A DNA stretch of 64,000 bases from Actinomyces israelii DSM 43320 (GTDB lineage Bacteria; Actinomycetota; Actinomycetes; Actinomycetales; Actinomycetaceae): assembly GCF_000711965.1 (NCBI RefSeq), contig NZ_JONS01000013.1, positions 34,545 through 98,544 of the forward strand, given 5' to 3'. Positions 17,101 to 25,513 of the stretch are shown here, in pieces (position 1 is the stretch's first letter; the number at the start of each line of letters is the position of its first letter). Made by a program: the position numbers and the translations under genes. The notes beneath the pieces are model-generated. The model did no database searches, was not told where the DNA came from, and saw only the letters and a program-made list of their open reading frames with translations.

Positions 17101-17963
17101 GCGGGCCCGGGGCCAGGGCGGCGACGCCCGGGTCCGCAGAACCCGGGGCCGCAGAACCCGGGGCCGCAGAACCCGGGGCCCCAGAGCGCAGCGGCCCTCT
17201 GAGCGGGCGCCGCATTCTGCTGCCGCGTCTCAAGGACGGGGACGCGCTGGCCGCCGCGCTGCGCGCCGCGGGGGCCGACGTCGAGACGGTCCAGGTGACC
17301 CGCACGGTCGCCGGCCCGTCCGAGCCGCGCGCCCGCGCCGGGGCGGCGCTGGCCGCGGGCGCCTACGCCTGGCTCATCGTGTCCTCCCCGCGCACGCTCG
17401 ACCACGTCGACCTCACCGGCCTGCCCGCGGATACGGGCCTGGCGGTCGTCGGCGCCGCCACGGCCCGCATCGTCTCCCGGGCGCTCGGGCGTCGGGCCGA
17501 CCTCGTGGCGGCCGGCTCGTCGGCGGCGCTCCTGGAGCTCGCCCCCCTGGCGGACGGCCCGGCGCCGGGCGCCGCCGGAGCTGCGCGGCGGATCCTGCTG
17601 CCGGGCTCCGCGCTGCGCGGCACCTCCCTGTCCGGCGGGCTGACGGCGGTCGGCTGGGAGGTGGATCAGGTGTCGGCCTACACCATGGAGCCGCTCGCCC
17701 CCGCCGAGCTGCCCGACGGCTTCGCCCGGCGCTGGGCGGGCGGGACCTTCGACGCCGTCGTGCTCACGGCGGGCTCCTCCAGCCGGGCGCTGGCCGGGCT
17801 CGCCGGGCCGCCGCCGGCCTCCACGCGGGTGGTGGCGCTCGGGCGCCCGACCGCGACCGCGGCCGGCGAGGCGGGCTTCGCCGTCGACGTCGTCGCCGAC
17901 TCCCCCACCCCGCCCGGCGTCCGCGCCGCCGCCATCGCCGCCACTACCACGCCGGCGCCCTGA
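17097..17963 (+). CDS. hemD: Uroporphyrinogen III synthase
   Basis: Cyclises hydroxymethylbilane with inversion of ring D. 288 residues from GTG 17097, overlapping the hemC stop by four bases. The family is poorly conserved; recognisable blocks are [56 protein letters not shown] and the late [17 protein letters not shown]. The N-terminal 35 residues are an Ala-Glu-Pro-Gly linker coded by three copies of a 15-bp repeat and are not part of the fold. Ends 34 bases before hemB. Confidence 0.93.
   Translation: MSGPGARAATPGSAEPGAAEPGAAEPGAPERSGPLSGRRILLPRLKDGDALAAALRAAGADVETVQVTRTVAGPSEPRARAGAALAAGAYAWLIVSSPRTLDHVDLTGLPADTGLAVVGAATARIVSRALGRRADLVAAGSSAALLELAPLADGPAPGAAGAARRILLPGSALRGTSLSGGLTAVGWEVDQVSAYTMEPLAPAELPDGFARRWAGGTFDAVVLTAGSSSRALAGLAGPPPASTRVVALGRPTATAAGEAGFAVDVVADSPTPPGVRAAAIAATTTPAP
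17137..17181 (+). repeat. 15-bp tandem repeat in hemD
   Basis: Three near-identical copies of CAGAACCCGGGGCCG at 17137, 17152 and 17167, encoding an AEPGA repeat near the HemD N-terminus. In-frame copy changes would only lengthen a linker. Confidence 0.85.
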
Positions 17964-17997
17964 GCCCGCGCCCGCCCCGTGCACGAAGGAGCACCCC

Positions 17998-19086
17998 ATG
18001 ACCGACTCGTCCGGCCGCACGGCCGCCCTGCCCAACCCGACCGACCCCGCCACATCCCCGGCCGCCGACCTGCTCACCGGCCGTGGCGTCCCGGCGCCTG
18101 CGGCGCCCGTCGTGCGGCCCCGCCGCCTGCGGCGCACGCCCGCCCTGCGGGGCCTGGTCGCCCAGACGCGCATCAGCCCCGCCCAGCTGATCCTGCCCGT
18201 CTTCGTGCGCGAGGGCATTGACGAGCCGGCCCCGGTCGGCGCCATGCCCGGCGTCGTCCAGCACACCCTGGACTCGCTGCGCCGCGAGGCGGCCGCGGCC
18301 GCCGAGGCCGGAGTCGGGGCGATCGACCTGTTCGGGGTGCCCGCCGCCCGCGACGAGGCCGGCTCGGAGGCCTGGGCCGAGGACGGCATCCTCAACCGCG
18401 GCATCGCCGCCGTGCGCGCCGAGGTGGGCGACGCGCTCGTCGTGTGCGCCGACACGTGCCTGGACGAGTTCACCAGCCACGGCCACTGCGGCGTCCTGCG
18501 CCCCGGGCCGGGCCCGCGCGCCGGGGAGGTCGACAACGACCCCACCCTGGCCCTCTACCAGGCGATGGCGGTCAGCCAGGCCGAGGCCGGGGCGCACATG
18601 GTCTCGCCCTCGGGCATGATGGACGGGCAGGTCGCGGCCATCCGCACCGCCCTGGACGCCGCCGGGCACGACGACGTCGCCATCCTCGCCTACTCGGCGA
18701 AGTACGCCTCGGCCTACTTCGGGCCCTTCCGCGAGGCCGTGGGCTCCACCCTCAGGGGCGACAGGCGCACCTACCAGCAGGACCCGGCCAACCGGCGCGA
18801 GGGGCTGCGCGAGGTCATGCTCGACGTCGAGCAGGGCGCGGACATGGTCATGGTCAAGCCGGCCGGCCCGTACCTGGACGTGCTGGCCGACGTCGCCGCC
18901 GCCAGCCCCGTGCCGGTGGCCGCCTACCAGGTGTCGGGCGAGTACGCGATGGTCGAGGCCGCCGCCGCCAATGGGTGGATCGACCGCGAGCGCGTCATCG
19001 CCGAGTCGGTGCTGGGGATCGTGCGCGCCGGGGCGGATTGCGTGCTCACCTACTGGGCGCGCGAGATCGCCGAGGGGCTCGGCTGA
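17998..19086 (+). CDS. hemB: Delta-aminolevulinic acid dehydratase (porphobilinogen synthase)
   Basis: Condenses two 5-aminolevulinates to porphobilinogen. 362 residues with an N-terminal extension of about 35. The Schiff-base lysines are in [17 protein letters not shown] and [28 protein letters not shown] carries the cysteine cluster used for catalytic zinc. [14 protein letters not shown] is also family-typical. Start ATG 17998 follows GAAGGAG at a good distance. Confidence 0.98.
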   Translation: MTDSSGRTAALPNPTDPATSPAADLLTGRGVPAPAAPVVRPRRLRRTPALRGLVAQTRISPAQLILPVFVREGIDEPAPVGAMPGVVQHTLDSLRREAAAAAEAGVGAIDLFGVPAARDEAGSEAWAEDGILNRGIAAVRAEVGDALVVCADTCLDEFTSHGHCGVLRPGPGPRAGEVDNDPTLALYQAMAVSQAEAGAHMVSPSGMMDGQVAAIRTALDAAGHDDVAILAYSAKYASAYFGPFREAVGSTLRGDRRTYQQDPANRREGLREVMLDVEQGADMVMVKPAGPYLDVLADVAAASPVPVAAYQVSGEYAMVEAAAANGWIDRERVIAESVLGIVRAGADCVLTYWAREIAEGLG

Positions 19087-19197
19087 GGCGCGGGGCGCCG
19101 GCCCGGTGCGCTGCGTTACGGGCGCCCGGCGAGCCAGTAGAGTCCGGGTACCGATCCTCACACGGCTCCGCCCGACCGACACACGACAGCAGGAACG

Positions 19198-20661
19198 ATG
19201 ACGCCCACGCACCCGACCCCGACCACCAACGACTCCCTCTTCGACGCCGCCCGCGCCGTCATCCCCGGGGGCGTGGACTCCCCCGTTCGCGCCTTCGGAT
19301 CGGTCGGCGGCACGCCCGCCTTCATCGTGAGCGCCCGGGGCGCCCACGTCGTCGACGCCGAGGGGCGCGACTACGTCGACCTGGTGGGATCGTGGGGCCC
19401 GGCGCTGCTCGGGCACGCGCACCCCGCCGTCGTCGAGGCCGTGCGGGAGGCGGCCGCCCGCGGCCTGTCCTTCGGGGCGCCCACCGCCGCCGAGACCGAG
19501 CTGGCCGAGGCGGTGCGCCGCCGCGTGCCCGTGGCCGAGCGGGTGCGCTTCGTGTCCACCGGCACCGAGGCGACCATGACGGCCGTCCGCCTGGCACGCG
19601 GGGCGACCGGCCGCGACCTGGTGGTGAAGTTCGCCGGCTGCTACCACGGGCACAGCGACGGCCTGCTCTCGGCTGCCGGCTCCGGGGTGGCCACCGGCGG
19701 CCTGCCCGGGTCGGCTGGGGTGCCGCAGCCGGTGGCCGCGCAGACGATCGTGCTGCCCTACAACGACGCCGCCGCCCTGGAGGAGTGCTTCGCGGCGCGC
19801 GGGGAGGAGATCGCCGCCGTCATCCTGGAGGGCGCGCCCGCGAACATGGGGATCGTGCCGCCCGCGCCCGGCTTCAACGAGTCGGTGCGGCGGGTGACGG
19901 CTGCCCACGGCGCCCTCATGATCGCCGACGAGGTCCTCACCGGCTTCCGCGTGGGCCCGGCCGGGTTCTGGGGCCTGGAGGCCCTGGACGGCTGGTCGGC
20001 CGACATCCCCGACGGCGGCGCCCCGTCGGTCCCGGCAGTACCGGCAGCGGCGGCCTCCGCGCCGTCGTGGCCGGGGGCCGGCTGGCGCCAGCGGGCCGCC
20101 TGGGTGCCGGACCTGCTGACCTTCGGCAAGGTGGTGGGCGGCGGCATGCCGCTGGCGGCCCTTGGAGGCCGGGCCGACGTCATGGACCTGCTCGCACCGC
20201 TGGGGCCCGTCTACCAGGCGGGCACGCTGTCGGGCAATCCGCTGGCCACCGCCGCCGGCATCGCGACACTCGCCCTGGCCGACGACGCCGTCTACGCGAC
20301 CGTGGCTCGGCGCGCCCGGGAGATCGGGGAGGTCGTCGGCGCGGCGCTCGACGCCGAGGGCGTGGCGCACCGGGTGCAGTGCTCGGGCTCGCTGTTCTCG
20401 ATCATGTTCGGGCCCGACGCCGCCGCCCGCGGGGTGCGCGACTACGACGGGGCGCGCGCCCAGGAGGCGTGGCGCTTCGGGCCCTTCTTCCACGCGTTCC
20501 TGGACGAGGGGGTGGCGCTGCCGCCGAGCGTCTTCGAGGCCTGGTTCGTCTCGGCCGCGCACGACGACGCCGAGCTGGAGCGCATCGCCCGGGCGGCGCG
20601 CCCGGCGGCGCGGGCCGCGGCGGCGGCCCGGCCCCCGAGCGCGGGCGCCCCCTCCGCCTGA
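19198..20661 (+). CDS. hemL: Glutamate-1-semialdehyde 2,1-aminomutase
   Basis: PLP enzyme converting glutamate-1-semialdehyde to 5-aminolevulinate, the step after HemA. 487 residues. N-terminal [13 protein letters not shown], the gate region [28 protein letters not shown] for PLP, and the Schiff-base lysine in [19 protein letters not shown]. An Ala/Pro/Trp-rich insertion of about 30 residues ([15 protein letters not shown]...) lies just before that lysine and is not usual; it may be a surface loop. Start ATG 19198, 111 bases after hemB. Last gene of the rightward haem run. Confidence 0.97.
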   Translation: MTPTHPTPTTNDSLFDAARAVIPGGVDSPVRAFGSVGGTPAFIVSARGAHVVDAEGRDYVDLVGSWGPALLGHAHPAVVEAVREAAARGLSFGAPTAAETELAEAVRRRVPVAERVRFVSTGTEATMTAVRLARGATGRDLVVKFAGCYHGHSDGLLSAAGSGVATGGLPGSAGVPQPVAAQTIVLPYNDAAALEECFAARGEEIAAVILEGAPANMGIVPPAPGFNESVRRVTAAHGALMIADEVLTGFRVGPAGFWGLEALDGWSADIPDGGAPSVPAVPAAAASAPSWPGAGWRQRAAWVPDLLTFGKVVGGGMPLAALGGRADVMDLLAPLGPVYQAGTLSGNPLATAAGIATLALADDAVYATVARRAREIGEVVGAALDAEGVAHRVQCSGSLFSIMFGPDAAARGVRDYDGARAQEAWRFGPFFHAFLDEGVALPPSVFEAWFVSAAHDDAELERIARAARPAARAAAAARPPSAGAPSA

Positions 20662-20681
20662 CCCGAGCCCTGGTCCGCCCC

Positions 20682-20731
20682 GCCCCCTTCGTCGAGATCG
20701 GTCCGCTTCCGCGCCGAGATCGGTCCGGGCG
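20682..20731 (+). repeat. 22-bp-period GAGATCGGT repeat, locus A5 (2 units)
   Basis: GCCCCCTTCGTC leader, cores at 20694-20702 and 20716-20724, 22 bp apart with CCGCTTCCGCGCC between. It lies 20 bases after the hemL stop. Confidence 0.9.
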
Positions 20732-20847
20732 ATGGGCGGCCCGCCCCGGGCGCACACGCGCCGTCGTGAATGATCCGCCAGGCGGCCGGGGCCGAATCAG
20801 GGGGTTCACGGATACCGGTCGAGGCCGGAAGGCGGCACACTGGAGCC

Positions 20848-21093
20848 ATGACACAGCACTACCCCTCCGACCCGTCCCTGTCCGCCCGCACGGAGAGCTG
20901 GCGCTCCACGCTCCCCCACCGCTCCCACCACCGGCTCCTGGCGGGCGTGTGCGGCGGCCTGGCCGAGTACTGGGGCGTGAGTCCCGCCCTCGTGCGCGTG
21001 GCCTACCTCGCCCTGTCGCTGCTGCCGGGGCCCATGTGGGTCGCCTACGTCCTGGCCTGGATCCTCATGCCCGCCCCCGACGAGGCCCTCTGA
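20848..21093 (+). CDS. PspC domain protein
   Basis: 81-residue small membrane protein consisting of a PspC domain: HHRLLAGVCGGLAEYWGVSPALVRVAYLAL followed by LPGPMWVAYVLAWILMP. PspC-family proteins link envelope stress or two-component sensing to transcription, but single-domain forms like this have no fixed role. Start ATG 20848 is preferred over an in-frame ATG at 20770 because the upstream part is low-complexity. Ends convergently toward the amylase-family gene. Confidence 0.88.
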   Translation: MTQHYPSDPSLSARTESWRSTLPHRSHHRLLAGVCGGLAEYWGVSPALVRVAYLALSLLPGPMWVAYVLAWILMPAPDEAL

Positions 21094-21102
21094 GCCGATC
21101 GC

Positions 21103-21122
21103 CCCGGGCCGCTGCGCCCGGG
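21103..21122. terminator. Bidirectional hairpin between pspC-like gene and GH13 gene
   Basis: CCCGGGC at 21103-21109 pairs with GCCCGGG at 21116-21122 around a six-base loop, in the 58-bp gap between two convergent genes. Confidence 0.45.
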
Positions 21123-21151
21123 CGTCCCGCCGCCGTGACCGCCCGGCGCGC

Positions 21152-22471
21152 TCAGCCCCTGTGCTCCATGACGAGGGCGGGCTCGTCCGGCGCCTCCACC
21201 TCCGCCCGCGGCACCGGCTCAAGGCGAAGGCGGACCCGGATGCGCCGTCCCCCGGTCCCGACGGCGTCGTACTCCATGAGCCGGTTCTCCAGGGCGATGC
21301 GCTCGGTGCGGGCCCCCACGAGCCACGGGTGACGACGGCGCAGCCCGATGAGCTCCTGGTGCCAGCGGTAGAGCCAGCCCCCGAGGGGCGAGAGGGCCTC
21401 CGGTCCCGGCGGCAGCGCCGGACGGACCTCGTCGTCGCCTGACGGGCGGTCCGTCTTGACGCCGCGGAAGGCCTGCTCGTCGCCGTAGTAGATGGCTGGG
21501 ACGCCGCCTACGGTGAGCAGGACCGTGACGGCAAGCGCCGCCTTGGCGTCGCCGATGCGGCTGGCGATGCGGGTGACGTCGTGGTTCCCGACGAAGGTCA
21601 GCGGCGTGAAGACGTCGAGGAACCCGTTGTGGCGGTTCAGGCACCAGTCGAGCTCGAAGAAGTTCTCGTCGAGCAGGGAGCTCCAGATCGCCTTCCACAG
21701 CTCGTACTGGGTCAGCGAGTCCATTGAGGAGCGCTCGATAATGCCGGCGTAGTCCCCGTGGATGACCTCCCCGACGAACCAGGCGTCAGGGAACTCGCTG
21801 CGGACCCGCGGCAGGACGCGGGCCCAGAAGGCCGGCGGGACCGCGTAGGCCGCGTCGAGCCTCCAGGCCGAGGCTCCCCGCCCCAGCCAGTGGGAGAGCA
21901 CGGACACGGCCAGCTCGGCGACCTCGTCGCTGTCGTGGTTGAGCACCGCCAGCCCCTCATGCCCCTCGAAGACGGCGTACCCGGGCCGGGAGCCGGGGAC
22001 GCCGGGCGGGCCGGAGGAGCCGTCGGCCTCGTCGAAGCGGAAGAGGCGGCGCTCCCGCTGCTCCGGGCCGCCGGCGCGGGCGGTGCGGAACAGCGGGTGC
22101 GCCGTGCCCACGTGGTTGAGGACGCCGTCGAGCATGAGCGCCACGCCCCGGTCACGGCAGGCCTCGGCGAGGTGGTCGAAGACGGCGTCGTCGCCGAGTC
22201 TGGGGTCGATGCGGAAGTGGTCGGTGGTGTCGTACCCGTGGGTGCTCGACTCGAAGACCGGCCCGAGCGCCAGGCCGTTGGAGCCCAGGTCGACGAGGTA
22301 GTCGAGCCATTCGACGAGGCGTCCGAGACGGGGTGCGGGCGACCTGTCGGCCGGGGTCTCCGGCCGGATCGGGGCTCCGGTGGCGCCCAGGGGGTAGACG
22401 TGCCACCAGATGCTGTGCTCGACCCGGGCGGGAAGGCCCCGTCCGCTTATTCCAGTACTCTCACTAGCCAT
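21152..22471 (-). CDS. GH13 alpha-amylase family protein
   Basis: About 440 residues (439 from ATG 22471; a GTG at 22489 is an alternative start). Catalytic TIM barrel of glycoside hydrolase family 13: LMLDGVLNHVG (region I), AWRLDAAYAVP with the nucleophile Asp, FVGEVIHGDYAGI with the acid/base Glu, and TFVGNHDVTRIASR with the third Asp. The C-terminal beta domain is short. The N-terminus VEHSIWWHVYPLGATGAPIR is typical of a small actinobacterial subgroup annotated as alpha-amylase. No signal peptide, so intracellular alpha-glucan or maltodextrin use is likely. Divergent from a TetR gene across 39 bp, which suggests control by that regulator. Confidence 0.9.
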   Translation of the reverse strand: MASESTGISGRGLPARVEHSIWWHVYPLGATGAPIRPETPADRSPAPRLGRLVEWLDYLVDLGSNGLALGPVFESSTHGYDTTDHFRIDPRLGDDAVFDHLAEACRDRGVALMLDGVLNHVGTAHPLFRTARAGGPEQRERRLFRFDEADGSSGPPGVPGSRPGYAVFEGHEGLAVLNHDSDEVAELAVSVLSHWLGRGASAWRLDAAYAVPPAFWARVLPRVRSEFPDAWFVGEVIHGDYAGIIERSSMDSLTQYELWKAIWSSLLDENFFELDWCLNRHNGFLDVFTPLTFVGNHDVTRIASRIGDAKAALAVTVLLTVGGVPAIYYGDEQAFRGVKTDRPSGDDEVRPALPPGPEALSPLGGWLYRWHQELIGLRRRHPWLVGARTERIALENRLMEYDAVGTGGRRIRVRLRLEPVPRAEVEAPDEPALVMEHRG

Positions 22472-22500
22472 GTTAATGACTGTACTCACTAGCGTGACTA
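22456..22500. promoter_or_regulatory. Operator candidate for the divergent TetR/GH13 pair
   Basis: The palindrome TCACTAGCGTGA (22486-22497) is followed by a further CTAG. A related TACTCTCACTAG lies at 22456-22467, and TACTCACTAG recurs at 22483-22492. The sites cover both start regions, as expected for a TetR autoregulator. Confidence 0.55.
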
Positions 22501-22510
22501 GAATGCAACC

Positions 22511-23131
22511 ATGCCGACCAGATCAGATCGCCGACCCCGTGTGCGCATGGACCCCGACGAGCGCCGGCGGCTCATCCTGGGCGCCGCGCGCCGGGCCTTC
22601 GCCGCGCAGTCCTACGAGGACGTGTCCCTGTCCGCGATCGCGCGGGAGGCCAGGGCCTCCGAGGCGCTCGTCCACAAGTACTTCTCGACCAAGGGGCGGC
22701 TCTACGGCCAGGTGCTCGCCCTGGACGCCGCGGACCTGGCCGAGCGCACGCGGCTGGCCGCCGACGCCCTGGACGACGGCAGCACCGCCCGAGACCATGT
22801 CCGCACCTCGATCGGCGTCTACCTCGACTTCATCGCCGAGCGCGCCCCCGGATGGGCCGCCTACCAGATGCTCGCCGGTCACGAGCCGAGCGAGGCCGCC
22901 GAGGTCCGCAGGCGCGCCCGCGAGGTCTCGATCGATGCGCTGCGGGACCTGCTCGGGGGCGCCGACGACGCGCGGACCACCTTCGCGCTGTGGGGATACC
23001 TGGGGTTTCTTGAGACGGTCTGCCTGGAGTGGGTCTCACGGGGCTGCCTCGCGAGCGACAGGCCCGCCGTGACCGACGCCGCACTGGGCTGCCTCGAAGG
23101 GGCGCTCGGCGCGACGGGCCTCGGCCGCTGA
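22511..23131 (+). CDS. TetR/AcrR family transcriptional regulator
   Basis: 206 residues. The N-terminal helix-turn-helix (about 16-62) reads RRLILGAARRAFAAQSYEDVSLSAIAREARASEALVHKYFSTK, a clear TetR DNA-binding domain. The rest is an all-helical ligand and dimer domain without a recognisable ligand signature. Start ATG 22511. Divergent from the GH13 gene over palindromic sites; local repression is inferred. Downstream is a 792-bp gap with no convincing gene. Confidence 0.92.
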   Translation: MPTRSDRRPRVRMDPDERRRLILGAARRAFAAQSYEDVSLSAIAREARASEALVHKYFSTKGRLYGQVLALDAADLAERTRLAADALDDGSTARDHVRTSIGVYLDFIAERAPGWAAYQMLAGHEPSEAAEVRRRAREVSIDALRDLLGGADDARTTFALWGYLGFLETVCLEWVSRGCLASDRPAVTDAALGCLEGALGATGLGR

Positions 23132-23203
23132 GTCGGCTGAGTCGGCGTCCGGTCTGGTTGGCCGGCCCGGCGGCCCGCCGGGCGCTGCTGCGCCCCGCGA
23201 AGT

Positions 23204-23355
23204 GATCACCCCACGCGCCCTCAGCCCTCCGCGGTGGCGCGGATGTAGCTTGTCGATCTCTGCGTTTTGGATTTGCTCGTCGCAGTCCTCCACGGTGGCG
23301 CGGATGTAGCCCTTGTCGAGAGCCCGATCACCCCACGCGCCCTCAGCCCTCCGCG
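23204..23355. repeat. Direct repeats spaced 61 and 122 bp
   Basis: A 30-bp block beginning GATCACCCCACGCGCCC occurs identically at 23204-23233 and 23326-23355, 122 bp apart. A 22-bp block containing CGGTGGCGCGGATGTAGC occurs at 23228-23249 and 23289-23310 with one mismatch, 61 bp apart. The periods are multiples of 61, but no single sequence is shared by all three positions. Confidence 0.8.
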
Positions 23356-23567
23356 CCGCCCGGCCCGCACAGCAGAACCGCGGAACCACGCCGACCTCCA
23401 CCACACCCGAGACCGGCGACCGACCTAAAAGCGCGTGGGACGACCACCTCCCCCGCCCCGACTTGTCCCGCACCGTCTTGGAGCCGGCCGGTCAGCCAGT
23501 CATCGGGACGACCGGCCCCGGACCAGCAGGCACGGCCACCAGGCACTGCGAGAGCCGGCCCCGCACC

Positions 23568-23646
23568 GGAACGTCAACGCACCCTCCCAGCATGAACCCG
23601 CCCTTCTCCCAATCCTCCTGGAGGGCAGCGCCCAGAACGACGGGAG
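23568..23646 (+). repeat. Family B repeat, copy B1
   Basis: GGAACGTCAACGCACCCTCC then a ~50-base body ending CCCAGAACGACGGGAG. It matches the reverse complement of copy B4 (58657-58738) over most of its length, including GGAACGTnAACGCACCnTCCCAGC, TTCTCCCA and CCCAGAAnGACGGGAG. Confidence 0.75.
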
Positions 23647-23706
23647 AAAAGCACGACCACACGACAAAGATACGTCCGTACGTCCACGTCGGGCCGCACG
23701 CCCCCT

Positions 23707-23777
23707 GTCGAGATAGACATTTTCGTACGAGGTCGGCGGTGTCACCGTCTATCTCGTACGACAATGTCTATCTCGAC
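23707..23777. repeat. 71-bp near-perfect palindrome
   Basis: A 25-base left arm starting GTCGAGATAGACATT (23707-23731) is matched by the inverted right arm ending AATGTCTATCTCGAC (23753-23777) with one mismatch; each arm also holds TCGTACGA. The 21-base centre is itself partly self-complementary (CGGTG/CACCG). It is AT-richer than its surroundings. Confidence 0.9.
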
Positions 23778-23923
23778 GCCGGAGGCCGCCGCCGCACGCC
23801 CCGACCGACACGGCCCAGCGCGCCACACGGCCCAACGGACGTCACCGGCGGACAGGACGAGCTCAACCGGCAAGCACGGCAGAGCCACAGGACACCACCC
23901 ACCACCAGCCCCGAATCACTCAC

Positions 23924-24562
23924 CTAGAGGGTCGAGAGGGCCGTGCGGACGTAGGCCAGGACGCCCTCGGCGATCATCTCCACGGCGATCGCCGCGAGCA
24001 GGAGGCCGAAGATCCGGGTCAGGACGCGGATCGCGGAGTCCCCCAGGAAGCGGTGCAGCGCCACGGAGAAGCGCAGGGTGAGCCAGATGACCACGTGCGT
24101 GGCGATCATGGCCGCGGTCACGGACGCCCACCCCACGACCGGGCTCGCAGCGGACTCGACCGACACCATGGCCGAGACGATGGCTCCGGGTCCGGCCAGC
24201 AGAGGCGTGCCCAGGGGCACCAGGGCCGCGTTGGTGCTCACGGCGTCCGGGTCGGGGCTCTCGTCGGCCTTGTCGGTGAGCAGCTCGAGGGCGACCAGCA
24301 GCAGGAGCAGCCCGCCGGAGGTCTGCAGCGCCGGCACGGAGATGCCGAGGAACTTCAGGATGTAGCGCCCGAAGATCGCGAAGACCAGGATCACCGACAG
24401 GGAGACCAGGGTCGCTTCGCGGGCGGAGCGCTTGCGCTCCTCGGTGTTCTGGCGGCTGGTCAGCGACAGGAAGATTGGGATGGCCCCGAGCGGGTCCTGG
24501 ATGACGAGCACCGTCGTGAAGGACGTGGCGAACAGGTTGAGGCTGAAGATCGAGTCGAGCAT
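23924..24562 (-). CDS. MarC family integral membrane protein
   Basis: 212 residues, six predicted membrane helices. The N-terminus LFATSFTTVLVIQDPLGAIPIFLSLT and TPLLAGPGAIVSAMV are MarC/UPF0056 signatures. The family's transport function is unresolved; the old link with multiple antibiotic resistance was withdrawn. Start ATG 24562. It stands alone on the minus strand, 42 bases downstream of the PHP gene, and may be co-transcribed with it. Confidence 0.92.
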   Translation of the reverse strand: MLDSIFSLNLFATSFTTVLVIQDPLGAIPIFLSLTSRQNTEERKRSAREATLVSLSVILVFAIFGRYILKFLGISVPALQTSGGLLLLLVALELLTDKADESPDPDAVSTNAALVPLGTPLLAGPGAIVSAMVSVESAASPVVGWASVTAAMIATHVVIWLTLRFSVALHRFLGDSAIRVLTRIFGLLLAAIAVEMIAEGVLAYVRTALSTL

Positions 24563-24604
24563 GGGCGGGGGCGGGCTTGTCTGTCTGGCTGAGAACGAGG
24601 CGGG

Positions 24605-25450
24605 TCAGGTGGTGATGAGGGGCAGCGCGCCCTCGGCGACAATGCGGTCGAGCAGCTCGGGGGGCATGAGGTTCTCCCCCAGGCGGTTGGGCTTGCCGGC
24701 GCCATGGTAGTCGGAGGCCCCGGAGGCCCCCAGGCCGAGGCGGCGGGCCAGGGCGCGGGCCGCCTCGCGGCCGGCGGCGTCGTGGTCGCGGTGGTCGACC
24801 TCGAGCGCGGCCAGGCCGGCGTCGGCCATGGCGGCGAAGGTCTCGTCGGGCACGAGGCGGCGCTGCCTCCGGGCGGCCCGCGGGTGGGCGGCGACGGGCA
24901 CGCCCCCGGCGGCGCGCACGAGCTCGCAGGCCCGGACGGGCTCCAGCGCCCAGTGGTGGACGTAGTAGGGCGAGCCGGTGGCCAGCGGTCCGGCGAAGGC
25001 GGCCGAGCGGTCCGGGAAGCAGCCGGCGGCCACGAGCGCGTCGGCGATGTGCGGGCGCCCGATGGTGGCCGTCCGCGCGCTGTGCTCGACGACGTCCTGC
25101 CAGGTGATCGGGTAGTCGGCCGCGAGGCGCTCAACCATGCGCCGGGCCCGGCCGTCGCGCGAGCTGCGGGCGCGGGCGAAGGCCTCGCGCAGGGCGGCGT
25201 CCTCGGGGTCGAAGAGGTAGGCCAGCAGGTGGAGGGTGACGCCGTCGGCGGCGCAGGAGATCTCCGTGCCGCGCAGCAGGGCCACCCCGGTGGCGGGGAC
25301 GGCGGCGGCGGCCTGGGCCCACCCGGCGGTCGTGTCGTGGTCGGTCAGCCCGACGACGTCGAGCCCGGCGCGCGCGGCGGCGGCCATGAGCTCGGCGGGG
25401 GTGTCGGTCCCGTCCGAGCAGGCCGAGTGGGTGTGGGGATCGATGCGCAC
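24605..25450 (-). CDS. PHP domain phosphoesterase
   Basis: 281 residues. Metal-binding PHP motifs: RIDPHTHSACSDGTDTPAEL (HxH), GLTDHDTTAGW, GTEISC, then histidines in GRPHIADAL, VAAHPRAAR and GASDYHG. This is the YciV-like class; homologues such as E. coli RnmM/YciV act on 3',5'-bisphosphonucleotides and short RNA 5' ends. That activity is inferred by family only. Start GTG 25450. TACACT lies about ten bases upstream, a possible -10 for a leaderless mRNA. Divergent from the oxidoreductase gene. Confidence 0.88.
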   Translation of the reverse strand: MRIDPHTHSACSDGTDTPAELMAAAARAGLDVVGLTDHDTTAGWAQAAAAVPATGVALLRGTEISCAADGVTLHLLAYLFDPEDAALREAFARARSSRDGRARRMVERLAADYPITWQDVVEHSARTATIGRPHIADALVAAGCFPDRSAAFAGPLATGSPYYVHHWALEPVRACELVRAAGGVPVAAHPRAARRQRRLVPDETFAAMADAGLAALEVDHRDHDAAGREAARALARRLGLGASGASDYHGAGKPNRLGENLMPPELLDRIVAEGALPLITT

Positions 25451-25513
25451 GGGCGCCAGTGTAGGGACCCGGCGCCCCTGCCGCGCACGGGCGCACCGTG
25501 GGACAATGCCGTC

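Larger units (their letters stand above)
23132..23923. other. 792-bp gene-free, repeat-rich gap
   Basis: No frame here shows a ribosome site together with a recognisable protein. The gap contains a decayed repeat block with 61/122-bp spacing (23204-23355), a family B copy (23568-23646) and a long near-palindrome (23707-23777). It may be a recombination scar or a remnant of a mobile element. Confidence 0.6.

Noticed and set aside
17944-20757. Long minus-strand open frame across hemB-hemL
   Set aside because: Antisense to two clear enzymes with conserved active sites; composition is Gly/Ala/Arg-rich with no domain.
23204-23355. CRISPR array
   Set aside because: Although spacing is 61 bp, no repeat is conserved across three units, the flanks are not array-like, and no cas gene is present in the window.
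23036-23927. Several open frames of 60-200 codons on both strands in the 23.1-23.9 kb gap
   Set aside because: No ribosome sites, no recognisable domains, and they run through the repeats and palindrome.
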